A DNA stretch of 64,000 nt from Sipunculus nudus (Eukaryota; Annelida; Sipuncula; Golfingiida; Sipunculidae), in the NCBI GenBank assembly GCA_026874595.1, contig CM049317.1, forward strand, positions 61,977,118 to 62,041,117. The letters are read 5' to 3'. Numbering within the stretch: the stretch's first letter is position 1; the number at the start of each line of letters is the position of its first letter. The notes under the pieces were generated by a model. That model made no database searches. It was not told the origin of the DNA and saw nothing but the letters and a program-made list of their open reading frames with translations. The translations under genes were made by a program, and so were the position numbers. Of this stretch, positions 21,718 to 34,971 are shown piece by piece.

Positions 21718-24700
21718 TTATGCCTTCATAATTGCTTTTTGGCACCATTTTCTGAAGAAATAATGTATTTTTTTGGCATTGCGGGGGTCTAATAATGTCA
21801 GAAATGGTGAAACACTGTAGGTAAATTGTGTTTAAATTGGAAAATGGGTCAAATAAATCTATAAATGACTTTTTTAAAAATAGCAGAATTATACATTTCC
21901 GGTTTTGATCGAACGATATTCCACTTACTTTTGATATTAATGTTCACTAACCGGGACTGCTGTGTAGCCAGGGGACCCGTCTGTTTCCATATGGGTCATA
22001 TCAGTGCTTATTTTTAGTAAAATGTTTAATTTCTGTTGTGATTTTACTATAAGCAAAGAATAAGCAAAGCATAAAAAAAAGTGTAAGCAAAGGGATTATG
22101 CCTGCATAGTTGCTTTTTGGCACCATTTTCTGAAGAAATAATGTATTTTTGGACTTTGCGGGGGTCTAATAATGTCAGAAATGGTAAAACATTGTAGGTA
22201 AATTGAGTTAAAATTGGAAAATGGGTCCAATAAATCAATAAATGACTTTGACTTTTTTAAAAATTGCAGAATTTGCAGAAATGGTAAAACACTGTAGATA
22301 AATTGTGTTAAAATTGAAAAATGGGTCCAATAAATCAATAAATGACTTTTTTAAAAATTGCAGAATTATACATTTGCGGTTTTGATTGAACGATATTGCC
22401 CTTACTTTTGATATTAATGTTCACTAACCGGGACTGCTGTGTAGCCAGGGGACCCGTCTGTTTTCCTATGGGTCATATCAGTGTGTATTTTTAGGAAAAT
22501 GCTGCATTTCTGTTGTGATTTTGCCGTAAGCAAAAAATAAGCAAAGCATAAACAAAGTGTAAGCAAAGTAATTATGCCTTCATAATTGCTTTTTTTTCAC
22601 CATTCTCTGAAGAAATAATGTATTTTTGGACTTTGCGGGGGGGCTTATAATGTCAGAAATGGTAAAACATTGTAGGTAAATTGTGTTAAAATTGGAAAAT
22701 GGGTCAAAGAAATCAATAAATGACTTTTTTTGAAAATTGCAGAATTATACATTACCGGTTTTGATTGAACAATATTGCCCTTACTTTTGATATTAATGTT
22801 CACTTACCGGGACTGCTGTGTAGCCAGGGGACCCGTCTGTATCCATATGGGTCATATCAGTTTGTATTTTTAGGAAAATGCTGCATTTCTGTTGTGATTT
22901 TGCCGTAAGCAAAGAATTAGCAAAGCATCAGCAAGGTGTAAGCAAAGGGATTATGCCTTCATAATTGCTTTTTGGCACCATTTTCTGAAGAAATAATGTA
23001 TTTTTGGACTTTGCGCGGGTCTTATAATGTCAGAAATGGTAAAACATTGTAAGTAAATTGTGTTAAAATTGGAAAATGGGTCCAAGAAATCAATAAATGA
23101 CTTTTTTAAAAATAGAAGAATTATACATTATCGGTTTTGATCGAACGATATTGCCCTTACTTTTGATATTAATGTTCACTAAACGGGACTGCTGTGTAGC
23201 CAGGGGACCCGTCTGTCCCCATATGGGTCATATTAGTGTGTATTTTTAGGAAAATGCTGCATTTCTGTTGTGATTTTGCCGTAAGCAAAGAATAAGCAAA
23301 GCATCAGCAAAGTGTAAGCAAAGGGATTATGCCTTCATAGTTGCTTTTTTTCACCATTTTCTGTAGAAATGATGTATTTTTGGACTTTGCGATGGTCTAA
23401 TAATGTCAGAAATGGTAAAACACTGTAGGTAAATTGTGTTAAAATTGGAAAATGGGTCCAATAAATCAATAAATGACTTTTTTAAAAATTGCAGAATTAT
23501 ACATTACCGGTTTTGATTGAACAATATTGCCCTTACTTTTGATATTAATGTTCACTAACCGGGACTGCTGTGTAGCGAGGGGACCCGTCTGTCCCCATAT
23601 GGGTCATATCAGTGTGTTTTTTTAGGAAAATGCTGCATTTCTTTTGAGATTTTGCCGTAAGCAAAGAATTAGCAAAGCATCAGCAAGGTGTAAGCAAAGG
23701 GATTATGCCTTCATAATTGCTCTTTGGCACCATTTTCTGAAGAAATAATGTATTTTTGGACTTTGCGGGGGTCTAATAATGTCAGAAATGGTAAAACACT
23801 GTAGGTAAATTGTGTTAAAATTGGAAAATGGGTCAAAGAAATCAATAAATGACTTTTTTAAAAATTGCAGAATTATACATTTTCGGTTTTGATCGATCGA
23901 TATTGCCCTTACTTTTGATATTAATGTTCACTTTCCGGGACTGCTGTGTAGCCAGGGGACCCGTCTGTCACCATATGGTTCTTATCAGTGTGTATTTTTA
24001 GGAAAATGCTGCATTTCTGTTGTGATTTTGCCGTAAGCAAAGAATTAGCAAAGCATCAGCAAAGTGTAAGCAAAGGGATTATGCCTTCATAGTTGCTTTT
24101 TTTCACCATTTTCTGAAGAAATCATGTATTTTCGGACTTTGCGGGGGTCTAATAATGTCAGAAATGGTAAAACACTGTAGGTAAATTGTGTTAAAATTGG
24201 AAAATGGGTCCAAGAAATCAATAAATGACTTTTTTAAAAATTGCAGAATTATACATTATCGGTTTTGATCGAACGATATTGCCCTTACTTTTGATATTAA
24301 TGTTCACTTTCCGGGACTGTTGTGTAGCCAAGGGACCCATCTGTCACCATATGGTTCTTATCAGTGTGTATTTTTAGGAAAATGCTGCATTTCTGTTGTG
24401 ATTTTGCTGTAAGCAAAGAATAAGCAAAGCATCAGCAAAGTGTAAGCAAAGGGATTATGCCTACATAGTTGCTTTTTTTCACCATTTTCTGAAGAAATCA
24501 TGTATTTTTGGACTTTGCGGGGGTCTAATAATGTCAGAAATGGTAAAACAATGTAGGTAAATTGTGTTAAAATTGGAAAATGGGTCCAATAAATCAATAA
24601 ATGACTTTTTTAAAAATAGCAGAATTATACATTATCGGTTTTGATCGAACGATATTGCCCTTACTTTTGATATTAATGTTCACTATGCGGGACTGCTGTG

Positions 24701-27700
24701 TAGCCAGGGGACCCGTCTGTCACCATTTGGTTCTTATCAGTGTGTATTTTTAGGAAAATGCTGCATTTCTGTTGTGATTTTGCCGTATGCAAAGAATTAG
24801 CAAAGCATCAGCAAAGTGTAAGCAAAGGGATTATGCTTTCATAGTTGCTTTTTTCACCATTTTCTAAAGGAATCATGTATTTTTGGACTTTGCGGGGGTC
24901 TAATAATGTCAGAAATAGTAAAACACTGTAGGTAAATTGTGTTAAAATTGGAAAATGGGTCCAATAAATCAATAAATGACTTTTTAAAAATAGCAGAATT
25001 ATACATTATCGGTTTTGATCGAACGATATTGCCCTCATTTTTGATATTAATGTTCACTATGCGGGACTGCTGTGTAGCCAGGGGACCCGTCTGTCACCAT
25101 ATGCTTCTTATCAGTGTGTATTTTTAGGAAAATGCTGCATTTCTGTTGTGATTTTGCCGTAAGCAAAGAATAAGCAAAGCATCAGCAAAGTGTAAGCAAA
25201 GGGATTATGCCTTCATAATTGCTTTTCGGCACCATTTTCTGAAAAAATAATGTATTTTTCGGCTTTGCGGGGGTCTAATAATGTCAGAAATGGTAAAACA
25301 CTGTAGGTAAATTCTGTTAAAATTAGAAAATGGGTCCCAGGAATCAATAAATGACTTTTTTATAGTAGCAGAATTATACATTTATGGTTTTCATTGAACG
25401 ATATTGCTCTTACTTTTGATATTAATGTTCACTAACCGGGACTGCTGTGTAGCCAGGGGACCCGTCTGTCACCATATGGTTCTTATCAGTGTGTATTTAT
25501 AGGAAAATGCTGCATTTCTGTTGTGATTTTGCCGTAAGCAAAGAATTAGCAAAGCATCAGCAAGGTGTAAGCAAAGGGATTATGCCTTCATAATTGCTCT
25601 TTGGCACCATTTTCTGAAGAAATCATGTATTTTTGGACTTTGCGGGGGTCTAATAATGTCAGAAATGGTAAAACATTGTAGGTAAATTGTGTTAAAATTG
25701 GAAAATGGGTCCAATAAATCAATAAATGACTTTTTTAAAAATAGCAGAATTATACATTATCGGTTTTGATCGAACGATATTGCCCTTACTTTTGATATTA
25801 ATGTTCACTATGCGGGACTGCTGTGTAGCCAGGGGACCCGTCTGTCACCATTTGGTTCTTATCAGTGTGTATTTTTAGGAAAATGCTGCATTTCTGTTGT
25901 GATTTTGCCGTATGCAAAGAATTAGCAAAGCATCAGCAAAGTGTAAGCAAAGGGATTATGCTTTCATAGTTGCTTTTTTCACCATTTTCTGAAGAAATCA
26001 TGTATTTTTGGACTTTGCGGGGGTCTAATAATGTCAGAAATAGTAAAACACTGTAGGTAAATTGTGTTAAAATTGGAAAATGGGTCCAATAAATCAATAA
26101 ATGACTTTTTAAAAATAGCAGAATTATACATTTATGGTTTTCATTGAACGATATTGCTCTTACTTTTGATATTAATGTTCACTAACCGGGACTGCTGTGT
26201 AGCCAGGGGACCCGTCTGTCACCATATGGTTCTTATCAGTGTGTATTTATAGGAAAATGCTGCATTTCTGTTGTGATTTTGCCGTAAGCAAAGAATTAGC
26301 AAAGCATCAGCAAGGTGTAAGCAAAGGGATTATGCCTTCATAATTGCTCTTTGGCACCATTTTCTGAAGAAATCATGTATTTTTGGACTTTGCGGGGGTC
26401 TAATAATGTCAGAAATGGTAAAACACTGTAGGTAAATTGTGTTAAAATTGGAAAATGGGTCGAAGAAATCAATAAATGACTTTTTTAAAAATTGCAGAAG
26501 TATACATTATCGGTTTTGATCGAACGATATTGCCCTTACTTTTGATATTAATGTTCACTTTCCGGGACTGTTGTGTAGCCAAGGGACCCATCTGTCACCA
26601 TATGGTTCTTATCAGTGTGTATTTTTAGGAAAATGCTGCATTTCTGTTGTGATTTTGCCGTAAGCAAAGAATTAGCAAAGCATCAGCAAGGTGTAAGCAA
26701 AGGTATTATGCCTTCATAATTGCTTTTTGGCACCATTTTCTGAAGAAATAATGTATTTTTGGACTTTGTGGGGGTCTTATAATGTCAGAAATGGTAAAAC
26801 ATTGTAAGTTAATCGTGCTAAAATGGAAGATGGGTCCAAGAAATCAATAAATGACTTTTTTTAAAAATAGAAGAATTATACATTTGCGGTTTTGATTGAA
26901 CGATATTGGCCTTACTTTTGATATTAATGTTCACTATCCGGGACTGCTGTGTAGCCAGGGGACCCGTCTGTCACCATATGGTTCATATCAGTGTGCATTT
27001 TTAGGAAAATGCTGCATTTCTGTTGTGATTTTGCTGTAAGCAAAGAATAAGCAAAGCATCAGCAAAGTGTAAGCAAAGGGATTATGCCTACATAGTTGCT
27101 TTTTTTCACCATTTTCTGAAGAAATCATGTATTTTTGGACTTTGCGGGGGTCTAATAATGTCAGAAATGGTAAAACATTGTAGGTAAATTCTGTTAAAAT
27201 TAGAAAATGGGTCCCAGGAATCAATAAATGACTTTTTTATAGTAGCAGAATTATACATTTATGGTTTTCATTGAACGATATTGCTCTTACTTTTGATATT
27301 AATGTTCACTAACCGGGACTGCTGTGTAGCCAGGGGACCCGTCTGTCACCATATGGTTCTTATCAGTGTGTATTTATAGGAAAATGCTGCATTTTGTTGT
27401 GATTTTGCCGTAAGCAAAGAATTAGCAAAGCATCAGCAAGGTGTAAGCAAAGGGATTATGCCTTCATAATTGCTCTTTGGCACCATTTTCTGAAGAAATA
27501 ATGTATTTTTGGACTTTGCGGGGGTCTAATAATGTCAGAAATGGTAAAACACTGTAGGTAAATTGTGTTAAAATTGGAAAATGGGTCCAAGAAATCAATA
27601 AATGACTTTTTTAAAAATTGCAGAATTATACATTATCGGTTTTGATCGAACGATATTGCCCTTACTTTTGATAATAATGTTCACTTTCCGGGACTGCTGT

Positions 27701-28957
27701 GTAGCCAGGGGACCCGTCTGTCACCATATGGTTCTTATCAGTGTGTATTTTTAGGAAAATGCTGCATTTCTGTTGTGATTTTGCCGTAAGCAAAGAATTA
27801 GCAAAGCATCAGCAAAGTGTAAGCAAAGGGATTATGCCTTCATAATTGCTTTTTGGCACCATTTTCTGAAGAAATAATGTATTTTTTTGGCATTGCGGGG
27901 GTCTAATAATGTCAGAAATGGTGAAACACTGTAGGTAAATTGTGTTAAAATTGGAAAATGGGTCAAAGAAATCAATAAATGACTTTTTTAAAAATTGCAG
28001 AATTATACATTACCGGTTTTGATTGAACAATATTGCCCTTACTTTTGATATTAATGTTCACTAACCGGGACTGCTGTGTAGCCAGGGGACCCGTCTGTCC
28101 CCATATGGGTCATATCAGTGTGTTTTTTAGGAAAATGCTGCATTTCTGTTGTGATTTTGCCGTAAGCAGAGAATTAGCAAAGCATCAGCAAGGTGTAAGC
28201 AAAGGGATTATGCCTTCATAATTGCTCTTTGGCACCATTTTCTGAAGAAATAATGTATTTTTGGACTTTGCAGGGGTCTAGTAATGTCTGAAATGGTGAA
28301 ACACTGTAGGTAAATTGTGTTAAAATTGGAAAATGGGTCAAAGAAATCAATAAATGACTTTTTTAAAAATAGCAGAATTATACATTTCCGGTTTTGATCG
28401 AACGATATTGCCCTTACTTTTGATATTAATGTTCACTAACCGGGACTGCTGTGTAGCCAGGGGACCCGTCTGTCTCCATATGGGTCATATCAGTGTGTAT
28501 TTTTAGGAAAATGCTGCATTTCTGTTGTGATTTTGCCGTAAGCAAAGAATAAGCAAAGCATTAGCAAAGTGTAAGCAAAGGGATTATGCTTTCATGATTG
28601 CTTTTTGGCACAATTTTCTGAAGAAATAATGTATTGTTGGACTTTGCTATGGTCTAATAATGTCAGAAATGGTAAAACACTGTAGGTAAATTGTGTTAAA
28701 ATTGGAAAATGGGTCCCAGGAAACAATAAATGACTTTTTTATAGTAGCAGAATTATATATTTGTGGTTTGATTGCACGATATTGCCCTTACTTTTGATAT
28801 TAATGTTCACTAACCGGGACTGCTGTGTAGCCAGGGGACCCGTCTGTCCCCATATGGGTCATATCAGTGTGTATTTTTAGGAAAATGCTGCATTTCTGTT
28901 GTGATTTTGCCGTAAGCAAAGAATAAGCAAAGCATCAGCAAAGTGTAAGCAAAGGGA
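21718..28957. repeat. HOR unit 5, 19 monomers, 7240 bp (copy of unit 2)
   Basis: Monomers start at 21718, 22096, 22572, 22951, 23327, 23703, 24079, 24455, 24831, 25205, 25580, 25956, 26330, 26706, 27082, 27456, 27832, 28208 and 28584. Every monomer length equals its counterpart in 6105-13344, at a constant offset of 15,613 bp. It keeps rare variants of that unit, such as CTAAAGGAATC near 9252 and 24865. I saw almost no differences between the two copies, so the duplication is recent. Confidence 0.95.
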
Positions 28958-31900
28958 TTATGCCTTCATAATTGCTTTTTGGCACCATTTTCTGAAGAAA
29001 TAATGTATTTTTTTGGCATTGCGGGGGTCTAATAATGTCAGAAATGGTGAAACACTGTAGGTAAATTGTGTTTAAATTGGAAAATGGGTCAAATAAATCT
29101 ATAAATGACTTTTTTAAAAATAGCAGAATTATACATTTCCGGTTTTGATCGAACGATATTCCACTTACTTTTGATATTAATGTTCACTAACCGGGACTGC
29201 TGTGTAGCCAGGGGACCCGTCTGTTTCCATATGGGTCATATCAGTGCTTATTTTTAGTAAAATGTTTAATTTCTGTTGTGATTTTACTATAAGCAAAGAA
29301 TAAGCAAAGCATAAAAAAAGTGTAAGCAAAGGGATTATGCCTGCATAGTTGCTTTTTGGCACCATTTTCTGAAGAAATAATGTATTTTTGGACTTTGCGG
29401 GGGGGCTTATAATGTCAGAAATGGTAAAACATTGTAGGTAAATTGTGTTAAAATTGGAAAATGGGTCAAAGAAATCAATAAATGACTTTTTTTAAAAATT
29501 GCAGAATTATACATTTGCGGTTTTGATTGAACGATATTGCCCTTACTTTTGATATTAATGTTCACTAACCGGGACTGCTGTGTAGCCAGGGGACCCGTCT
29601 GTTTTCCTATGGGTCATATCAGTGTGTATTTTTAGGAAAATGCTGCATTTCTGTTGTGATTTTGCCGTAAGCAAAAAATAAGCAAAGCATAAACAAAGTG
29701 TAAGCAAAGTAATTATGCCTTCATAATTGCTTTTTTTTCACCATTCTCTGAAGAAATAATGTATTTTTGGACTTTGCGGGGGGGCTTATAATGTCAGAAA
29801 TGGTAAAACATTGTAGGTAAATTGTGTTAAAATTGGAAAATGGGTCAAAGAAATCAATAAATGACTTTTTTTGAAAATTGCAGAATTATACATTACCGGT
29901 TTTGATTGAACAATATTGCCCTTACTTTTGATATTAATGTTCACTTACCGGGACTGCTGTGTAGCCAGGGGACCCGTTTGTATCCATATGGGTCATATCA
30001 GTTTGTATTTTTAGGAAAATGCTGCATTTCTGTTGTGATTTTGCCGTAAGCAAAGAATTAGCAAAGCATCAGCAAGGTGTAAGCAAAGGGATTATGCCTT
30101 CATAATTGCTTTTTGGCACCATTTTCTGAAGAAATAATGTATTTTTGGACTTTGCGCGGGTCTTATAATGTCAGAAATGGTAAAACATTGTAAGTAAATT
30201 GTGTTAAAATTGGAAAATGGGTCCAATAAATCAATAAATAACTTGTTAAAAATAGAAGAATTATACATTATCGGTTTTGATCGAACGATATTGCCCTTAC
30301 TTTTGATATTAATGTTCACTAAACGGGACTGCTGTGTAGCCAGGGGACCCGTCTGTCCCCATATGGGTCATATTAGTGTGTATTTTTAGGAAAATGCTGC
30401 ATTTCTGTTGTGATTTTGCCGTAAGCAAAGAATAAGCAAAGCATCAGCAAAGTGTAAGCAAAGGGATTATGCCTTCATAGTTGCTTTTTTTCACCATTTT
30501 CTGTAGAAATAATGTATTTTTGGACTTTGCGATGGTCTATTAATGTCAGAAATGGTAAAACACTGTAGGTAAATTGTGTTAAAATTGGAAAATGGGTCCA
30601 ATAAATCAATAAATGACTTTTTTAAAAATTGCAGAATTATACATTACCGGTTTTGATTGAACAATATTGCCCTTACTTTTGATATTAATGTTCACTAACC
30701 GGGACTGCTGTGTAGCGAGGGGACCCGTCTGTCCCCATATGGGTCATATCAGTGTGTTTTTTTAGGAAAATGCTGCATTTCTTTTGAGATTTTGCCGTAA
30801 GCAAAGAATTAGCAAAGCATCAGCAAGGTGTAAGCAAAGGGATTATGCCTTCATAATTGCTCTTTGGCACCATTTTCTGAAGAAATAATGTATTTTTGGA
30901 CTTTGCGGGGGTCTAATAATGTCAGAAATGGTAAAACACTGTAGGTAAATTGTGTTAAAATTGGAAAATGGGTCCAAGAAATCAATAAATGACTTTTTTA
31001 AAAATTGCAGAATTATACATTTTCGGTTTTGATCGATCGATATTGCCCTTACTTTTGATATTAATGTTCACTTTCCGGGACTGCTGTGTAGCCAGGGGAC
31101 CCGTCTGTCACCATATGGTTCTTATCAGTGTGTATTTTTAGGAAAATGCTGCATTTCTGTTGTGATTTTGCTGTAAGCAAAGAATAAGCAAAGCATCAGC
31201 AAAGTGTAAGCAAAGGGATTATGCCTACATAGTTGCTTTTTTTCACCATTTTCTGAAGAAATCATGTATTTTTGGACTTTGCGGGGGTCTAATAATGTCA
31301 GAAATGGTAAAACAATGTAGGTAAATTGTGTTAAAATTGGAAAATGGGTCCAATAAATCAATAAATGACTTTTTTAAAAATAGCAGAATTATACATTATC
31401 GGTTTTGATCGAACGATATTGCCCTTACTTTTGATATTAATGTTCACTATGCGGGACTGCTGTGTAGCCAGGGGACCCGTCTGTCACCATTTGGTTCTTA
31501 TCAGTGTGTATTTTTAGGAAAATGCTGCATTTCTGTTGTGATTTTGCCGTATGCAAAGAATTAGCAAAGCATCAGCAAAGTGTAAGCAAAGGGATTATGC
31601 TTTCATAGTTGCTTTTTTCACCATTTTCTGAAGAAATCATGTATTTTTGGACTTTGCGGGGGTCTAATAATGTCAGAAATAGTAAAACACTGTAGGAAAA
31701 TTGTGTTAAAATTGGAAAATGGGTCCAATAAATCAATAAATGACTTTTTAAAAATAGCAGAATTATACATTATCGGTTTTGATCGAACGATATTGCCCTC
31801 ATTTTTGATATTAATGTTCACTATGCGGGACTGCTGTGTAGCGAGGGGACCCGTCTGTCCCCATATGGGTCATATCAGTGTGTTTTTTAGGAAAATGCTG

Positions 31901-34900
31901 CATTTCTTTTGAGATTTTGCCGTAAGCAAAGAATTAGCAAATCATCAGCAAGGTGTAAGCAAAGGGATTATGCCTTCATAATTGCTCTTTGGCACCATTT
32001 TCTGAAGAAATAATGTATTTTTGGACTTTGCGGGGGTCTAATAATGTCAGAAATGGTAAAACACTGTAGGTAAATTGTGTTAAAATTGGAAAATGGGTCC
32101 AAGAAATCAATAAATGACTTTTTTAAAAATTGCAGAATTATACATTTTCGGTTTTGATCGATCGATATTGCCCTTACTTTTGATATTAATGTTCACTTTC
32201 CGGGACTGCTGTGTAGCCAGGGGACCCGTCTGTCACCATATGGTTCTTATCAGTGTGTATTTTTAGGAAAATGCTGCATTTCTGTTGTGATTTTGCCGTA
32301 AGCAAAGAATTAGCAAAGCATCAGCAAAGTGTAAGCAAAGGGATTATGCCTTCATAGTTGCTTTTTTTCACCATTTTCTGAAGAAATCATGTATTTTCGG
32401 ACTTTGCGGGGGTCTAATAATGTCAGAAATGGTAAAACACTGTAGGTAAATTGTGTTAAAATTGGAAAATGGGTCGAAGAAATCAATAAATGACTTTTTT
32501 AAAAATTGCAGAAGTATACATTATCGGTTTTGATCGAACGATATTGCCCTTACTTTTGATATTAATGTTCACTTTCCGGGACTGTTGTGTAGCCAAGGGA
32601 CCCATCTGTCACCATATGGTTCTTATCAGTGTGTATTTTTAGGAAAATGCTGCATTTCTGTTGTGATTTTGCCGTAAGCAAAGAATTAGCAAAGCATCAG
32701 CAAGGTGTAAGCAAAGGTATTATGCCTTCATAATTGCTTTTTGGCACCATTTTCTGAAGAAATAATGTATTTTTGGACTTTGTGGGGGTCTTATAATGTC
32801 AGAAATGGTAAAACATTGTAAGTTAATCGTGCTAAAATGGAAGATGGGTCCAAGAAATCAATAAATGACTTTTTTTAAAAATAGAAGAATTATACATTTG
32901 CGGTTTTGATTGAACGATATTGGCCTTACTTTTGATATTAATGTTCACTATCCGGGACTGCTGTGTAGCCAGGGGACCCGTCTGTCACCATATGGTTCAT
33001 ATCAGTGTGCATTTTTAGGAAAATGCTGCATTTCTGTTGTGATTTTGCTGTAAGCAAAGAATAAGCAAAGCATCAGCAAAGTGTAAGCAAAGGGATTATG
33101 CCTACATAGTTGCTTTTTTTCACCATTTTCTGAAGAAATCATGTATTTTTGGACTTTGCGGGGGTCTAATAATGTCAGAAATGGTAAAACATTGTAGGTA
33201 AATTCTGTTAAAATTAGAAAATGGGTCCCAGGAATCAATAAATGACTTTTTTATAGTAGCAGAATTATACATTTATGGTTTTCATTGAACGATATTGCTC
33301 TTACTTTTGATATTAATGTTCACTAACCGGGACTGCTGTGTAGCCAGGGGACCCGTCTGTCACCATATGGTTCTTATCAGTGTGTATTTATAGGAAAATG
33401 CTGCATTTTGTTGTGATTTTGCCGTAAGCAAAGAATTAGCAAAGCATCAGCAAGGTGTAAGCAAAGGGATTATGCCTTCATAATTGCTCTTTGGCACCAT
33501 TTTCTGAAGAAATAATGTATTTTTGGACTTTGCGGGGGTCTAATAATGTCAGAAATGGTAAAACACTGTAGGTAAATTGTGTTAAAATTGGAAAATGGGT
33601 CCAAGAAATCAATAAATGACTTTTTTAAAAATTGCAGAATTATACATTATCGGTTTTGATCGAACGATATTGCCCTTACTTTTGATAATAATGTTCACTT
33701 TCCGGGACTGCTGTGTAGCCAGGGGACCCGTCTGTCACCATATGGTTCTTATCAGTGTGTATTTTTAGGAAAATGCTGCATTTCTGTTGTGATTTTGCCG
33801 TAAGCAAAGAATTAGCAAAGCATCAGCAAAGTGTAAGCAAAGGGATTATGCCTTCATAATTGCTTTTTGGCACCATTTTCTGAAGAAATAATGTATTTTT
33901 TTGGCATTGCGGGGGTCTAATAATGTCAGAAATGGTGAAACACTGTAGGTAAATTGTGTTAAAATTGGAAAATGGGTCAAAGAAATCAATAAATGACTTT
34001 TTTAAAAATTGCAGAATTATACATTACCGGTTTTGATTGAACAATATTGCCCTTACTTTTGATATTAATGTTCACTAACCGGGACTGCTGTGTAGCCAGG
34101 GGACCCGTCTGTCCCCATATGGGTCATATCAGTGTGTTTTTTAGGAAAATGCTGCATTTCTGTTGTGATTTTGCCGTAAGCAGAGAATTAGCAAAGCATC
34201 AGCAAGGTGTAAGCAAAGGGATTATGCCTTCATAATTGCTCTTTGGCACCATTTTCTGAAGAAATAATGTATTTTTGGACTTTGCAGGGGTCTAGTAATG
34301 TCTGAAATGGTGAAACACTGTAGGTAAATTGTGTTAAAATTGGAAAATGGGTCAAAGAAATCAATAAATGACTTTTTTAAAAATAGCAGAATTATACATT
34401 TCCGGTTTTGATCGAACGATATTGCCCTTACTTTTGATATTAATGTTCACTAACCGGGACTGCTGTGTAGCCAGGGGACCCGTCTGTCTCCATATGGGTC
34501 ATATCAGTGTGTATTTTTAGGAAAATGCTGCATTTCTGTTGTGATTTTGCCGTAAGCAAAGAATAAGCAAAGCATTAGCAAAGTGTAAGCAAAGGGATTA
34601 TGCTTTCATGATTGCTTTTTGGCACAATTTTCTGAAGAAATAATGTATTGTTGGACTTTGCTATGGTCTAATAATGTCAGAAATGGTAAAACACTGTAGG
34701 TAAATTGTGTTAAAATTGGAAAATGGGTCCCAGGAAACAATAAATGACTTTTTTATAGTAGCAGAATTATATATTTGTGGTTTGATTGCACGATATTGCC
34801 CTTACTTTTGATATTAATGTTCACTAACCGGGACTGCTGTGTAGCCAGGGGACCCGTCTGTCCCCATATGGGTCATATCAGTGTGTATTTTTAGGAAAAT

Positions 34901-34920
34901 GCTGCATTTCTGTTGTGATT
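21718..34920. repeat. 15,613-bp super-repeat, copy 2 (3' truncated)
   Basis: This copy repeats the 7240-bp and 6014-bp units but not the 2359-bp one. The last block-specific marker is the type p' monomer at 33846, and the first marker of the downstream family is the C at 34921. The breakpoint therefore lies somewhere between about 33,950 and 34,921; the end given is the latest possible. Confidence 0.88.
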
Positions 34921-34971
34921 CTGCCGTAAGCAAAGAATAAGCAAAGCATCAGCAAAGTGTAAGCAAAGGGA
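28958..34971. repeat. HOR unit 6, 16 monomers, 6014 bp (copy of unit 3)
   Basis: Monomers start at 28958, 29335, 29713, 30092, 30467, 30843, 31219, 31595, 31968, 32344, 32720, 33096, 33470, 33846, 34222 and 34598. It matches 13345-19358 at an offset of 15,613 bp, including the 377-bp type a and the 378-bp type b. Differences seen: CCAATAAATC near 30222 where the first copy has CCAAGAAATC, and a C at 34921 (GATTCTGCC) where the first copy has T. That C is shared with all later type r monomers (43282, 50136, 62721), so identity with the super-repeat is lost at or just before 34921. Confidence 0.94.
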
